64,000 nucleotides of DNA from Semisulcospira habei (lineage: Eukaryota > Mollusca > Gastropoda > Semisulcospiridae), in the NCBI GenBank assembly GCA_036245525.1, contig BTPG01000004.1:231692187-231756186 (forward strand). Reading direction: 5' to 3'. Both the position numbers and the translations under genes were made by a program. Below the pieces are notes generated by a model that saw only the letters and a program-made list of their open reading frames with translations, did no database searches and was not told the origin of the DNA. Below, piece after piece: positions 50,352-61,400 of this stretch. Numbering within the stretch: position 1 is the first letter of the stretch; each line of letters starts with the position of its first letter.

Positions 50352-51722
50352 ATGGAATTTAAATCACCAACCATTACCACTACAAATGCATTTCAATTTA
50401 ACGTGGATGCCAAATATAATGTCGCCCCTACTTATGAACAGAAAATAATTCAACTAAATCAACTCAACATAGCTGTAAGCGAACAAGATTTATTTCAAGT
50501 CAAAGTACCCAACCCTTTTGATCATTACCTAAACCCTCCAATAACAGACGATGCTACTGCAAGAAAGTGGTCTTCAAGTCCACTACAGATGTTTCAAAAC
50601 CAACTCAACTTTGCTATACTGTGTAATACTACAGGATGCGGCATTTCTTTTACAGACCATTTGAATCACTCAAGCAAACTGATTAGGTCTATGTACCGTT
50701 TCCACACTTATTACCAGCTTACACGTATACTGTCAGAACTGCATACCCCACTACCAACTGAATCTAGTTTCAACAGGTATAACAACCCCATGGATATGAA
50801 AGCGTTTGAACGGATTTGTAATGAGTTTAACATAAGCCCCCGTGCCGGGTATGACTTCACACAAAATCTTGATGATCACAAAGGCATGGGTACATTGTAT
50901 TATGCTATGAGTCACAGACAATACCCACAAGATTATTACCCTGGTTACACTTCATTCTCATCAAAATCACAAGTATGGTTAGGATCAATAGAACAGAAAC
51001 AGTCTAATGCCTGGATCACATTTATCTTAGACAGGAGTGACGGGTTTACTCAAGCAGGAGTCGAGCGCGTAAATGAGTCTATCAGAACATATGTCTGGTG
51101 TTTACTAGGTGCACAATCATTAACAAAATCAAACATTTTGAATGGAAAGTTTGAATCTCAAAAACAGTTTCTTGCAAACCTGGAAGATTCAATTAACTCA
51201 ACAGTTGATCTCCCGTCAAGCATACAGCGCTATCAAGACGTTCTCAGATATGCGAGATCAAAAGTTGACTTTGTAGTTGGCATCGGGTTATACATGTTAC
51301 CATCTGATCTTCAACTCCAAATGGGAACAATAACAAATTATAATAATGAAATAATAGTTGCAGGTGTTGGTCAAAAACTTGGTCTCAATCAATCTGTAAA
51401 CTTAGGAGGAACAACTGCGCATGTACAGTTGTTAAAACCATTACAGGCGGTTACTTCCCCTGCCCCGGTAGTAACGCAAGATGTAATACTCCAGTCCCCT
51501 GACTCCACACATGATTCCGAGAGAATAGCATTGACAATAGGTCTCACTGGAGTAGTAGTGGTTACTTCCCCTGCCCCAACACCCATACAGCCAGTAACGC
51601 TAGTAAAGCCAGTAACACCCAACACATCGCTACCAACCCCTGACACACATGAGTCAGAACGAACAGCAGTGACAATAGGCCTCACTGGAGTAGGTATATT
51701 ACTTCTTTACCTGTTTCATTAA
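50352..51722 (+). CDS. 456-residue membrane-anchored protein, intact copy
   Basis: This is the best preserved copy of the gene seen at 20781-22038. The N-terminal globular region is followed from about residue 370 by a Pro/Thr/Ala-rich stalk. In this copy the stalk contains a near-duplication of the DSTHDSERIALTIGLTGV stretch, so the block occurs as ALTIGLTGV and again as AVTIGLTGVGILLLYLFH at the end. The C-terminal hydrophobic anchor is clear. It overlaps the convergent 405-residue gene by 24 nt, as in A. Likely a virion or membrane surface protein by architecture; family not recognised. Confidence 0.75.
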   Translation: MEFKSPTITTTNAFQFNVDAKYNVAPTYEQKIIQLNQLNIAVSEQDLFQVKVPNPFDHYLNPPITDDATARKWSSSPLQMFQNQLNFAILCNTTGCGISFTDHLNHSSKLIRSMYRFHTYYQLTRILSELHTPLPTESSFNRYNNPMDMKAFERICNEFNISPRAGYDFTQNLDDHKGMGTLYYAMSHRQYPQDYYPGYTSFSSKSQVWLGSIEQKQSNAWITFILDRSDGFTQAGVERVNESIRTYVWCLLGAQSLTKSNILNGKFESQKQFLANLEDSINSTVDLPSSIQRYQDVLRYARSKVDFVVGIGLYMLPSDLQLQMGTITNYNNEIIVAGVGQKLGLNQSVNLGGTTAHVQLLKPLQAVTSPAPVVTQDVILQSPDSTHDSERIALTIGLTGVVVVTSPAPTPIQPVTLVKPVTPNTSLPTPDTHESERTAVTIGLTGVGILLLYLFH

Positions 51723-52368
51723 ATAACCCACCATTAACCCTCCTACTATCACCAAAAAGACCCAAACATTCTCTGCCATAAATCCTACTACCTTTGCTGC
51801 AGTACTTATCATCCAACTCACAAGTGAGCCTAAAATGACAGGCAGTGCATCCATCGCTTTTACAGCCAATTTCTTAAGTAAGTCTGATATATGAGACAAT
51901 TGTTTCTTTACCCACGACTGTAAATCTTTTGGATCAGTTGGTGGTGCTGGTGGGGCCGGAGCGCTACCCCCTGGTCCTCCCGTTACAGCTAACACAACAG
52001 TACTGATAATAAATCCAAGAGCAGTAATTAAACTCGCAATTGTGATACCCTGCTCTCTGAAAAGTGTTTTCAATCTCTCAGCCAACGTTCTGTCTTCGTG
52101 AAATATTTTCAGAATAGTTTCCCTAATTCTGTTAACTTGTGTTTTTAGTTTTCTTTTTCCCCAATTTCAATCACTTCTAGTCGCGCTGATCTTTCTATCT
52201 GCAAATCATTTAATCTGTGTTGTATTCTTTCTTTTATTTCAATGTCAACATTCCCATTGTCTGCTATAGCTAGTTTTTTCTTTTTCTCTTTCTATGTGTT
52301 TATCAAGCTCACCTAGTTTGGCTACATTATTCACCAACTCACCTCTGATTGACTGCAGTGTTTTATCC
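51699..52368 (-). pseudogene. Element B 405-residue gene, 5' truncated at the junction
   Basis: The distal part only: end of the coiled coil, hydrophobic segment, Pro-rich hinge and anchor. The open piece is 51699-52085; upstream it is frameshifted near 52160 and 52280. The sequence stops at ggataaaacactgcag, where element C's capsid fragment begins. Confidence 0.75.
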
Positions 52369-53098
52369 TGTCATAATAAATCGGCAGTTTTGTCTTGTAC
52401 TGATTTTGAATGAGAGTAGCTAAATAATCATGTGTGACAATTTCATATTCCAAAGAAATGTTAGAGATCTTATATGTTGCATTGGGATCAGATGATTTAA
52501 TAATTTTGGAGTAGTCATTGAAAGTTAGTTCAAAACTCAAACGGTCATTCAGTGCTCCTTGGTAATAAGGCAAATGTGCTGTTAGAATTTCAAACTCAAG
52601 TGGAATGTAAAATCTGGTTCCATATGTTTCAGCCATTATAACGTCTTTGGCTACTGTAGTTGTTTTATCTCCGGCATCGATTCGAAGTTTACCAACATTA
52701 TCTGACTGTATGCCTTGGTAAATACGATCCTCTCGTTCTTCTGTTGTGAGCCATAAATCTTTGTAACAGTAGAACACATCAGCATCATCAAGACTAAACA
52801 CTTCCTGTCCTTCAAGTTTTACTTTAATAGTTCTAACAATTGCTCTGCCTAGATTGTTAACTAGTGTTCTGTTCACATCTGTGTCTGATGAAAGTTCGAT
52901 ATTAAATGCAAGTCGTGCAGTACCAGGAACAATAACGTCACTGGGTCCTAGGTTTGGAAACTTGACTGTAAGTGTTTGGTTCTGGTCTATGGTACTTGGA
53001 TTGTTAGTGATGACGATTGATTGTCTAATGCCCTTAACACCAAGAGGCTCACGTTGTTTTCTGTATGGGTCTAACTTTGATCCGTAAGACTGTGTCAT
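52367..53098 (-). pseudogene. Element C capsid candidate, C-terminally truncated
   Basis: About 240 codons match 18329-19546 (start MTQS, DVFYCYKDLWL, FYIPLEFEILTAHLPYY). The remaining about 160 residues are lost at the B/C junction. Confidence 0.72.
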
Positions 53099-53138
53099 TT
53101 TTATTATGCACAATAAAAAATAATAAATTAATAAAACA

Positions 53139-54371
53139 ATGTCAGCAGGAGGATTTAATCATGGTGATTTTGAAATGGATGTCATGGATGCCTCAGATAC
53201 CAGTATCACAGATATGACTGGTATGGTAACTACTTCTAGTATGTATCATGAACTGTTAAAAGACAAAGTAAACTCATTTTATGACAGTGTTGGTGCGCGC
53301 CCAGATGTAATAGATCCTAATCAGTTTGAATATGATAAAGGACACTTATTTGTAAATACAGACAGAGGGAAAATAAATCTAACACATAAAAATAACACTG
53401 CTAAGTTTAGAGCTTTAAGTACAATTAAAGGCGAAGTCGGTGGTAACTCTGGGTTGGTAAGGTACCTTGGAAATTGAGGGTCTCCTGTCACGCCAAGACT
53501 GGTTAGTGCGCTCCATGACACGCAAACAAGATTACCAACAGGGCAAGAAATTGAAATGGCACCTGTAACAAGCCTGCCAGAAATAGCAAACACAGTGATA
53601 CAAGAAACTTCATTTACTGAAGGACAAATAAATGACATTATGAAAACAATAGATGATCCACCTTTGTCAATGCGGGAGATTATGGGCTTGGATAAATCAC
53701 TGCAGTCAATAAGAGGTGAGATGGTAAATAATGTAGCCAAACTAGGTGAGCTTGATAAACACATAAAACGTGAAAAAGAAAAACTGGCTACAGCAGACAA
53801 TGGAAATCTTGACACAGAAATGAAAGAAAGAATACAACACAGATTAAATGATTTGCAGATAGAAATATCAGGGCGGTTAGAAGTGATTAGTATTGGGAGG
53901 GAAAAACTGAAAACACAAGTCAACAGGATTAGAGAAACTATTCAGAAAATACTTCACGAAGACACAACTCTGGCTGAGAGACTTAAAACACTTTTCAGAG
54001 AGCAGGGTATCACAATTGCTAGTTTAATTACAGCTCTTGGGTTTATTATCAGTACTGTTGTGTTAGCTGTCTCCGGCGGTGGTGGGGGTCCAGCCCCGGC
54101 ACCGCCAACCCCGGGTCCACCAGCACCTCCAACAGACCCAAAAGATTTACAGACATGGGTAAAGAAACAACTGTCTCACATATCAGACTTGCTTAAGAAA
54201 TTGGCTCTGAAAGCAATGGACGCTTTGCCTGGTATAATAGGCACAGTTGTCAGTTGGCTTATTACTACAGCAGCAAAGGTAGTAGGGTTTATGGCAGAAC
54301 ATGTATGGGTCTTTCTGGTGACAGTAGGAGGGTTAATGGTGGGTTATTTAATGAAACAGATAAAGAAGTAA
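53139..54371 (+). pseudogene. Element C 405-type gene (410 codons), one nonsense
   Basis: The same frame is open before and after a TGA at 53475. It contains the coiled coil, the Gly/Pro hinge (PAPAPPTPGPPAPPTDP) and two hydrophobic segments. Seven extra bases-worth of difference around EGQINDI give it five more codons than A. Overlaps the convergent 456-residue gene. Confidence 0.75.
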
Positions 54372-55435
54372 AACCCCTAACCCCGTTAGGCCTATTACCA
54401 ATGCAGTTCTCTCTGACTCATGTGTGTCAGGGGTTGGTGTTGGTGTTACATCTTGCATTACTGTTGGGGCTGGGGCTGGGGTCGGGGGTGTTACCGGAGG
54501 TGTCTGTAATAATTTTAATGACTGTACATGTGTGGTTGTGGCCCCCAAGTTCACAGATTGATTGAGTCCTAATTTTTGACCAACACCTGCAACAATGATT
54601 TCATTATTATAATTTGTTATTGTCCCCATTTGGAGTTGAAGATCAGACGGCAACACGTATAACCTGATGCCAACTACGAAGTCAACTTTTGATCTTGCAT
54701 ATCTGAGTACGTCTTGATAGCGTTGTATGCTTGATGGGAGATCAACTGTTGAATTAATTGAATCTTCTAGGTTTGCCAGAAACTGTTTTTGTGCCTCGAA
54801 TTTGCCACTCCCGTTTAAAATATTTGATTTTGTTAGTGATTGTGCTCCTAGTATACACCAGACATATGTTCTGATAGACTCATTTACGCGCTCGACTCCT
54901 GCTTGAGTAAACCCATCACTTTTGTCTAAAATAAATGTGGTCCAGGCATTAGACTGTTTCTGTTCAATTGATCCTAACCAGACTTGTGATTTTGACGAGA
55001 ATGAAGTGTAGCCAGGGTAGTAATCTTGAGGGTATTGTCTGTGACTCATAGCATAATACAATGTACCCATACCATTGTGATCATCAAGTTTTTGTGTAAA
55101 GTCATACCCGGCACGGGGTCTAAGACTTATGTTAAATTCATTACAGATGCGTTCAAATGCTTTCATATCCATGGGGTTGTTAAAACGGTTGAAACTAGAT
55201 TCAGTGGGCAGTGGTGTATGAAGTAATGACAGTATTCTTCTTAATTGGTAATAAACATGAAAACAATACACAGATCTAATCAGTTTGTTTGAGTGATTTA
55301 AGTGGTCTGTGAATGAAACACCGCAGCCTGTAGTAGAACACAGTATAGCAAAGTTAAGTTGATTTTGAAACATCTGTAGTGGACTTGAAGACCACTTTCT
55401 TGCAGTAGCATCGTCTGTTATTGGAGGGTTTAGGT
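54348..55435 (-). pseudogene. Element C 456-residue gene, C-terminal part
   Basis: The frame is open from the LINE junction at 55436 to the stop. The open frame nominally runs on to 55556 through antisense LINE sequence, which is not part of the gene. The N-terminal part is at 63147-63321. Confidence 0.78.
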
Positions 55436-55437
55436 AG

Positions 55438-56073
55438 GTGTTCAATCTCAGACGACTGCAGGCCCACACGAAAACCCTAGACCAACTGATTCGTGAGCTG
55501 CTCTTCGCTGATGACGCTGCCCTCGTTGCACACACAGAGAGAGCCTTGCAGCGCATTACGTCCTGCTTCGCAGATGCTGCCCAGCTCTTTGGACTTGAGG
55601 TCAGTCTGAAAAAGACAGAGGTCCTTCATCAGCCGGCACCCAAGGAAGAGCATCGCTCTCCCCACATCACCATCGGCGAGTCCGAACTGAAGTCTGTACA
55701 CCAGTTTACCTACCTTGGCTGCATCATCACGTCAGACGCCAAGCTGGACAAGGAGCTGGACAACAGGCTGGCAAAAGCGAACAGTGCTTTCGGGCGACTA
55801 TTCAAGCAGGTGTGGCACAATCAACAGCTGAAAAAAGGCACCAAGATCAGCGTGTACAGAGCTGTCGTCCTCACCACCCTGCTGTACGGTTCCGAGTCCT
55901 GGGCCCTCTACCGCAGCCAACTACGACTCCTCGAACGCTTTCACCAGCGCTGCCTGCGTATCATCCTCAGCATTCACTGGAGTGACTATGTCACCAACGT
56001 CGAGGTCCTTGAACAGGCGGAAACTGTGAGCATCGAGGCTTTGCTGCTGCGGACACAGCTTCGCTGGGCGGAG
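55438..56073 (+). pseudogene. RT LINE: reverse transcriptase fragment, first part
   Basis: The catalytic LLFADDAALVAH, FTYLGCIITSDA and LLYGSESWA motifs are present in frame. The sequence is interrupted at QLRWAE by the I/Nimb insertion and resumes at 62713. Confidence 0.8.
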
Positions 56074-56433
56074 TGCCTACCCGGCACCGGCCTCCACGTG
56101 GCGTGGGTGGGTAGTTCACTCAGTCCCTGACTGAGTGGGCTAGCAGACGGGTGCCATCTTTGTCCAGGATTAGGACTTGATGTCAGCAGATATGTTGTTC
56201 AGCCTTTTCACTGGAACGTCGAGGTCCTTGAACAGGCGGAAACTGTGAGCATCGAGGCTTTGCTGCTGCGGACACAGCTTCGCTGGGCGGAGTGCCTACC
56301 CGGCACCGGCCTCCACGTGGCGTGGGTGGGTAGTTCACTCAGTCCCTGACTGAGTGGGCTAGCAGACGGGTGCCATCTTTGTCCAGGATTAGGACTTGAT
56401 GTCAGCAGATATGTTGTTCAGCCTTTTCACTGG
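55996..56433 (+). repeat. Tandem duplication of 219 bp across the LINE junction
   Basis: 55996-56214 and 56215-56433 appear identical. Each unit contains 78 bp of the RT LINE ending cgctgggcggag, then 141 bp of the I/Nimb 5' end (tgcctacccggcaccgg onward). The duplication therefore arose after that insertion, or is an assembly artefact. Confidence 0.88.
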
Positions 56434-56937
56434 TCCTGTTTTTAAGGAGCTGTGCTAACCCAGGTCGTACCATGTTGGATTGGTCCTTAAAAATACTCGT
56501 GACTTTTTGGTCCTTTGGATCCCAAGTGTTTGCCGTGCTTGGAGACCCGTGTCGGGGGAGAAGAGGATCCTGGTGGCTGAAACACTCCACTTTGGCCTTG
56601 ACTTCTGCCTAAACGGGAGGCTAGTCGTACCGGCCTAGTCAATCGGCTCTTGTCACGTTGAGCCCTATCCCACTGTTGACATGCGGGTTGCTATACGGAG
56701 CACCATGCTATAGCCTCTGCTGCTGATTAGGTGCTTTACGCCAGTATTCCCCTGCATTCAACGGTGTGATAGAAGGCGGTGGCTCAAACGGTTCAATCGG
56801 GCTTACCCCCTTGAGTATATCTTTCGGGCAGTCTCCATTGTGCGTCGGCTGGAGACCCGCCGACAAATGCACTTTCCCTTGTTGGGCTCGGTGGCGGGCG
56901 GGGACCCCCGGGGGATGAATATCTCTACTAATATAAT

Positions 56938-58422
56938 ATGGATAAAACAAAAAAACCAAAACTAGCACAGAAACGACACATAGCCACCGACATTGAACAT
57001 GACAGTGATTCAGACTGTGAGGAAGCGACGCCTCAGGCGTCGGCCGTCTGGCCTCGCTTCCTCATTGTCCATAGCAAGGTGAAAGAGAAACCAGTTACCA
57101 AGCTGCATCCTTTTCTGGTGGGGGAGACCCTCAGGAGCCGTGTTGGCAGGCCTGATGCCCAGCGCCTCAGGTCTGGTGACTTGCTGGTGGAGTGCAGTAC
57201 TCGGGCACACTCCAGCGGGCTACTGGGGCTCTCTTCCATCGGAGACACTCCTGTGGAAGTCACACCCCACAAAACTATGAATTCGTCAAGAGGCGTAATC
57301 AAAGATCAAGCTTTCGCAGAAATGTCAGAAGATGAACTTGTAAGGAACCTTAAGTCTCAGGGGGTGACTTGCGTCAGGCGCTTTGCTTCCAAGCGAGGTG
57401 GTGGGGAGATCCGTCTCCCTACCATCATCCTGACGTTTGGCACCCCCACCCCTCCTACTACCATCTGGAGAGGTTACTACTCCCTGAGAGTGAAAAAGTA
57501 CGTCCCTCTCCCCCTCCGGTGCTTTAAGTGCCAAAAGTATGGCCATGGGCAGAAGACATGCCGTCGGGCAGAGGCTTCATGCGCCCGTTGCACTAGGCCC
57601 GGACACTCTGCTGAGTCCTGCACAGCCACCCCCCTGTGTGTGAATTGCCAGGGGGCGCATATGGCTTCGGATAAGAAATGCCCTCGTTGGATATCCGAGT
57701 GCAAGATTCAGCAGGTGCGTGTGGAGAAGGGGCTGTCCTTTCTGGATGCCAAAAAACTGGTTGAAGGCCCTGGTGCAGCTGCGGCTGCCCCAACCTCCAA
57801 CACCTCTGTGTATACTTTTAGTGCAGCGGTGGCAGGCAAGCGCCCCACCAAAGACTTTTCATGTCAGACCCCAACTTCTTGGTTGGGGGCGGAGCCTCGG
57901 CTCATCTCGCCCCTGGAGAGTAACCCTCCTCCGGTGGTGACAAGGAGCCAGGGAACGCAGAAGGCGGACACTGCCGGTCCGGTTGTGCCGCCTTCTGTTG
58001 CCCCTAAGCCTCAGCCCCCACCCAAACCTGTTAGTCAGTCAACTCCAAAGGCTTCTGGCTCTGGTCAGCCTTCTAAGGCCGCTAACTCTAGCGGCAGGAA
58101 CGCTGCCCAGGACCAGAAGTCTAAGAAATCTATGGGACCGCTGTGCGCACAGGCCCAGAAGGGGAACACAGATGTCCCCCTTCAAAACAAATATGCTGCA
58201 CTGGAGGAGCAGATGGAGGGAGTGGAAGTTGTTGTTGCTGATGCTGCGGCAGCTCCACCCCCTTCTTCTCCGAAGAACCAGAGGAGGCCCGGGAGCCGGC
58301 CCCCCTCTGTTTCTTCAACTCCTTCCAAGGTAAAGGAAAAAGGGGGGACAACTCCTTACCCCCAGATAAGACTTAATCATGGACTCTTTGCTTCAGTGGA
58401 ATTGTCATGGTTTTCAAGCTAA
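56938..58422 (+). CDS. I/Nimb LINE ORF1: gag-like RNA-binding protein, 494 residues
   Basis: The protein is nucleic-acid-binding and would coat the LINE RNA. Three zinc knuckles lie at residues about 196-250: CFKCQKYGHGQKTC, CARCTRPGHSAESC and CVNCQGAHMASDKKC (the last with variant spacing). The N terminus has an acidic stretch (DIEHDSDSDCEEA), an RRM-like region and a Pro/Ser/Lys-rich C terminus. The ORF is intact and overlaps ORF2 by 44 nt in another frame. Confidence 0.85.
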   Translation: MDKTKKPKLAQKRHIATDIEHDSDSDCEEATPQASAVWPRFLIVHSKVKEKPVTKLHPFLVGETLRSRVGRPDAQRLRSGDLLVECSTRAHSSGLLGLSSIGDTPVEVTPHKTMNSSRGVIKDQAFAEMSEDELVRNLKSQGVTCVRRFASKRGGGEIRLPTIILTFGTPTPPTTIWRGYYSLRVKKYVPLPLRCFKCQKYGHGQKTCRRAEASCARCTRPGHSAESCTATPLCVNCQGAHMASDKKCPRWISECKIQQVRVEKGLSFLDAKKLVEGPGAAAAAPTSNTSVYTFSAAVAGKRPTKDFSCQTPTSWLGAEPRLISPLESNPPPVVTRSQGTQKADTAGPVVPPSVAPKPQPPPKPVSQSTPKASGSGQPSKAANSSGRNAAQDQKSKKSMGPLCAQAQKGNTDVPLQNKYAALEEQMEGVEVVVADAAAAPPPSSPKNQRRPGSRPPSVSSTPSKVKEKGGTTPYPQIRLNHGLFASVELSWFSS

Positions 58423-61400
58423 CTTTGAGGAATTGCGTCTTTTAGTCAAGTTCTATAACCCCTCAGTAATATCTCTTCAGGAGACTTACCTGAAGACTTC
58501 TGACCCTGTGTCCTTTAATGGTTTTAATGTTATACATAAAGGCTCTGATTCGGAGAGGTGCTCGGGTGGAGCGGCTCTTCTCATTAGTAGCCAAATTTTA
58601 TGTAGCCCCGTTAGCATCGACACCTGTCTTCAGGCTGTCGCAGCTCGGGTTACCTTACAGAAGACCATAACCATATGCAGTATTTACCTGCCACCATCAC
58701 TGCGGCTCTGTAGCAATGATATTTTTAACTTAGTAGATCAACTGCCCCCTCCCTTTATTCTCATGGGGGATTTTAACGGTCACGCTCACCTTTGGGGTAG
58801 TGACCACTATGATGGCAGAGGTCAGATGTTAGAAGATGTTTTTTCTCAACTTAACCTGTGTGTCTTTAACGATGGCTCACCTACATACTCTAACTCAGGT
58901 TCTGGATCTAGTTCTGTTCTAGACCTCACTGTGTGTGATCCTTCTCTCATGCTGGACTTTGACTGGAAGGTTCACGATGACCTGTGTGGTAGTGACCACT
59001 TCCCAGTAGTCCTGTCATCGGTCAGCTGTGAGGAGGATTCACCGGTGGGGCGCTGGAATCTCAAAAAAGCTAACTGGTCTCTGTTCGCCTCTCTCTGTCA
59101 GTCTCGTCTTGCAGAGGAGGTGGTCATGTCCGCTAAAGAACCTGTTTCTTGTTTTACTTCTATTTTGTTGGAGGTTGCAGGTGAAGCCATCCCTAGAACT
59201 TCCACATCACTCCCTCGGAAGCCGAGAGTACCATGGTTCAATGAAGAGTGCCGCAAGGCCCAAACAATGCGCAAATCTGCTCAGCGACGTGCTTTTCGTA
59301 ATCCGTCGCAAGCAAATATTTTAACATTTAAAAGACAGCGGGCGAAAGCCCGTTACATTTTTAAACGCGAACGCCGTGCTTCCTGGAGACGCTTCGTCTC
59401 ATCTTTATCTTCTAGGACTCCATCCCAAAAAGTCTGGAAGGCTGTTCGAAGAATTAGGGGCGGGAGTGGCTCGGCTTCTGTCGGCCATCTTAGAGATGGT
59501 GCCAGTTTGGTCACAGATAAAAAGTCTGTGGCCAATTTGCTTGCCTCCACCATTGCCCATAATTCTTCAACAGAGCATTATTCACCTTTCTTCCAGAGAG
59601 AGAAGGAGAAGCGAGAATCTTGTACTTTTTATTTTATATCGGATAATTCGGAAGACTATAATGCCCCTTTTACGTTTTCAGAATTGCAGCAAGCCATGCA
59701 GAAATGTACTGACTCTGCTACTGGATTAGATACCATCCACTATCAGCTCCTAACACATCTGCCTGAGGATTCACTCCTTGTACTTCTCAAGGCCTTTAAC
59801 CATATCTGGATAACCGGTTTTTTTCCGCCATCTTGGCGCCAGGCTGTAGTTGTGCCAATTCCCAAGCCGGATAAGGATCCTTCCGACCCGGGCAACTACC
59901 GGCCAATAGCTTTGACATCATGTTTATGTAAAACTATGGAACGCTTGGTCAACGCCCGACTGGTGTGGCATCTTGAGTCACAGGGTCTCATCACAGACCT
60001 CCAGTGCGGTTTCCGACGCTTCCGTAGTACAACTGACCATCTAGTTCGCTTTGAGTCTTTTATCCGAGATGCTTTTATCAACAAGCAACATGTCTATGCA
60101 ATTTTCTTTGATCTTGAAAAGGCATATGACACTACCTGGAAGCATGGTATAATGTCTGATTTGTCGGACATGGGTTTTAAAGGGCATCTGCCCGTTTTTA
60201 TTCACAATTTTTTTTCCAACAGGTCGTTCCATGTCCGTGTGGGCTCCACCCTCTCCGACTCCTTTGAACAGGAGATGGGTGTCCCGCAGGGCAGTATTCT
60301 ATCTCCTGTTTTATTTAGCATTAAAATAAATAACATTGTAAAGGCCGTCAAGGATGATTCTGAATGCTCTTTGTTTGTGGACGACTTTGCTTTGTGTGCA
60401 CGAGGTCGAGGACTTGCGTCCCTTGAGAGGCGCTTGCAGCTGTGCGTTGATCGCATCCAGGGGTGGGTGTCTCTCAATGGATTCAGGTTCTCGCCCTCCA
60501 AGACAGTCTGTGTGCATTTTACTAACCAGACGAAATTTTTTCCAGAACCTAGCCTGAGCATTGCTGGAGTGCCAATTAAGGTGGCCGAAGAGGCAAAGTT
60601 TTTGGGGGTCATCTTTGACAAAAGATTGACCTTCTGCAACCATGTTAACTACCTTAGAACCTCTTGTCGGAAGGCCCTCGACATTCTTCGTGTCGTTGGT
60701 CGTACTGACTGGGGTGCAGACCGCATTGTCTTACTTCGACTGTACCGGGCCCTTGTTCGGTCCAAACTGGATTACGGCTCTGTGGTATATGGCTCGGCTT
60801 CAAAGTCTGTTCTACCCCACCCGGGTCTGCCCTGGGGGACTTGGGTGGGGTTAGGTATTTTTTAGTTCCCAGGGTCACCCTGGTCAGCCCCACAGGGTGG
60901 GGTTTTCTCTCTATTCTGGGGCATGTGTTTCTGTCTACCCGAGGTCCATTCACCTGTATTTGCCTTTTTTAAACTCTCCCTACTGTCTGCACTGCCTGTA
61001 GCTCTTGATATTGGATGTGTGTTGCTAAATGGTCTTAGCTTTATTTAGGCCCCATGTGTTAGGTTTATTTAATGTGTTTGACCGGCTGGCGACATACATT
61101 CAATGTTCTGTTTAGTTGGTTGTTTTTTTTTCCACAAGCAGTGCAGGCACGTCCTGAGAAAGCCTTGTTGCTGTCGGGACGTTAAGCAATGTACAATCAA
61201 TCAATCAATCATTCAAAGTCTGTTCTACAACGTCTGAACACAATTCACCATCAAGGTCTGCGCATATGTCTGGGGGCCTTCAGGACATCTCCAGTTCCTA
61301 GTCTGTATGCCGAGGCAGGGGAGCCTTCTCTCAGGCTCCGCCGCATCCGCCTCATGCTCAGCTACGTTCTGAAGCTGAAGGCCCATCCAGACAATCCTGC

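Larger units (their letters stand above)
40353..52368 (-). mobile_element. Element B: decayed, circularly permuted Polinton copy
   Basis: Relative to element A, the minus strand here reads: the distal part of the 405-residue gene, 456aa, 232aa, 291aa, 231aa, micro-ORF, a 215-bp spacer, then 179aa, 159aa, 76aa, 144aa, integrase, polymerase, 125aa, ATPase. A's right-end block is thus joined to its left-end block, with no TIR between them. The capsid gene is missing next to the ATPase. The right border at 52367-52368 is an abrupt junction with element C. Confidence 0.8.

Noticed and set aside
55436..55556. N-terminal 40 residues of the 402-codon ORF at 54348-55556
   Set aside because: They are antisense LINE sequence fused by chance to the 456-residue gene.
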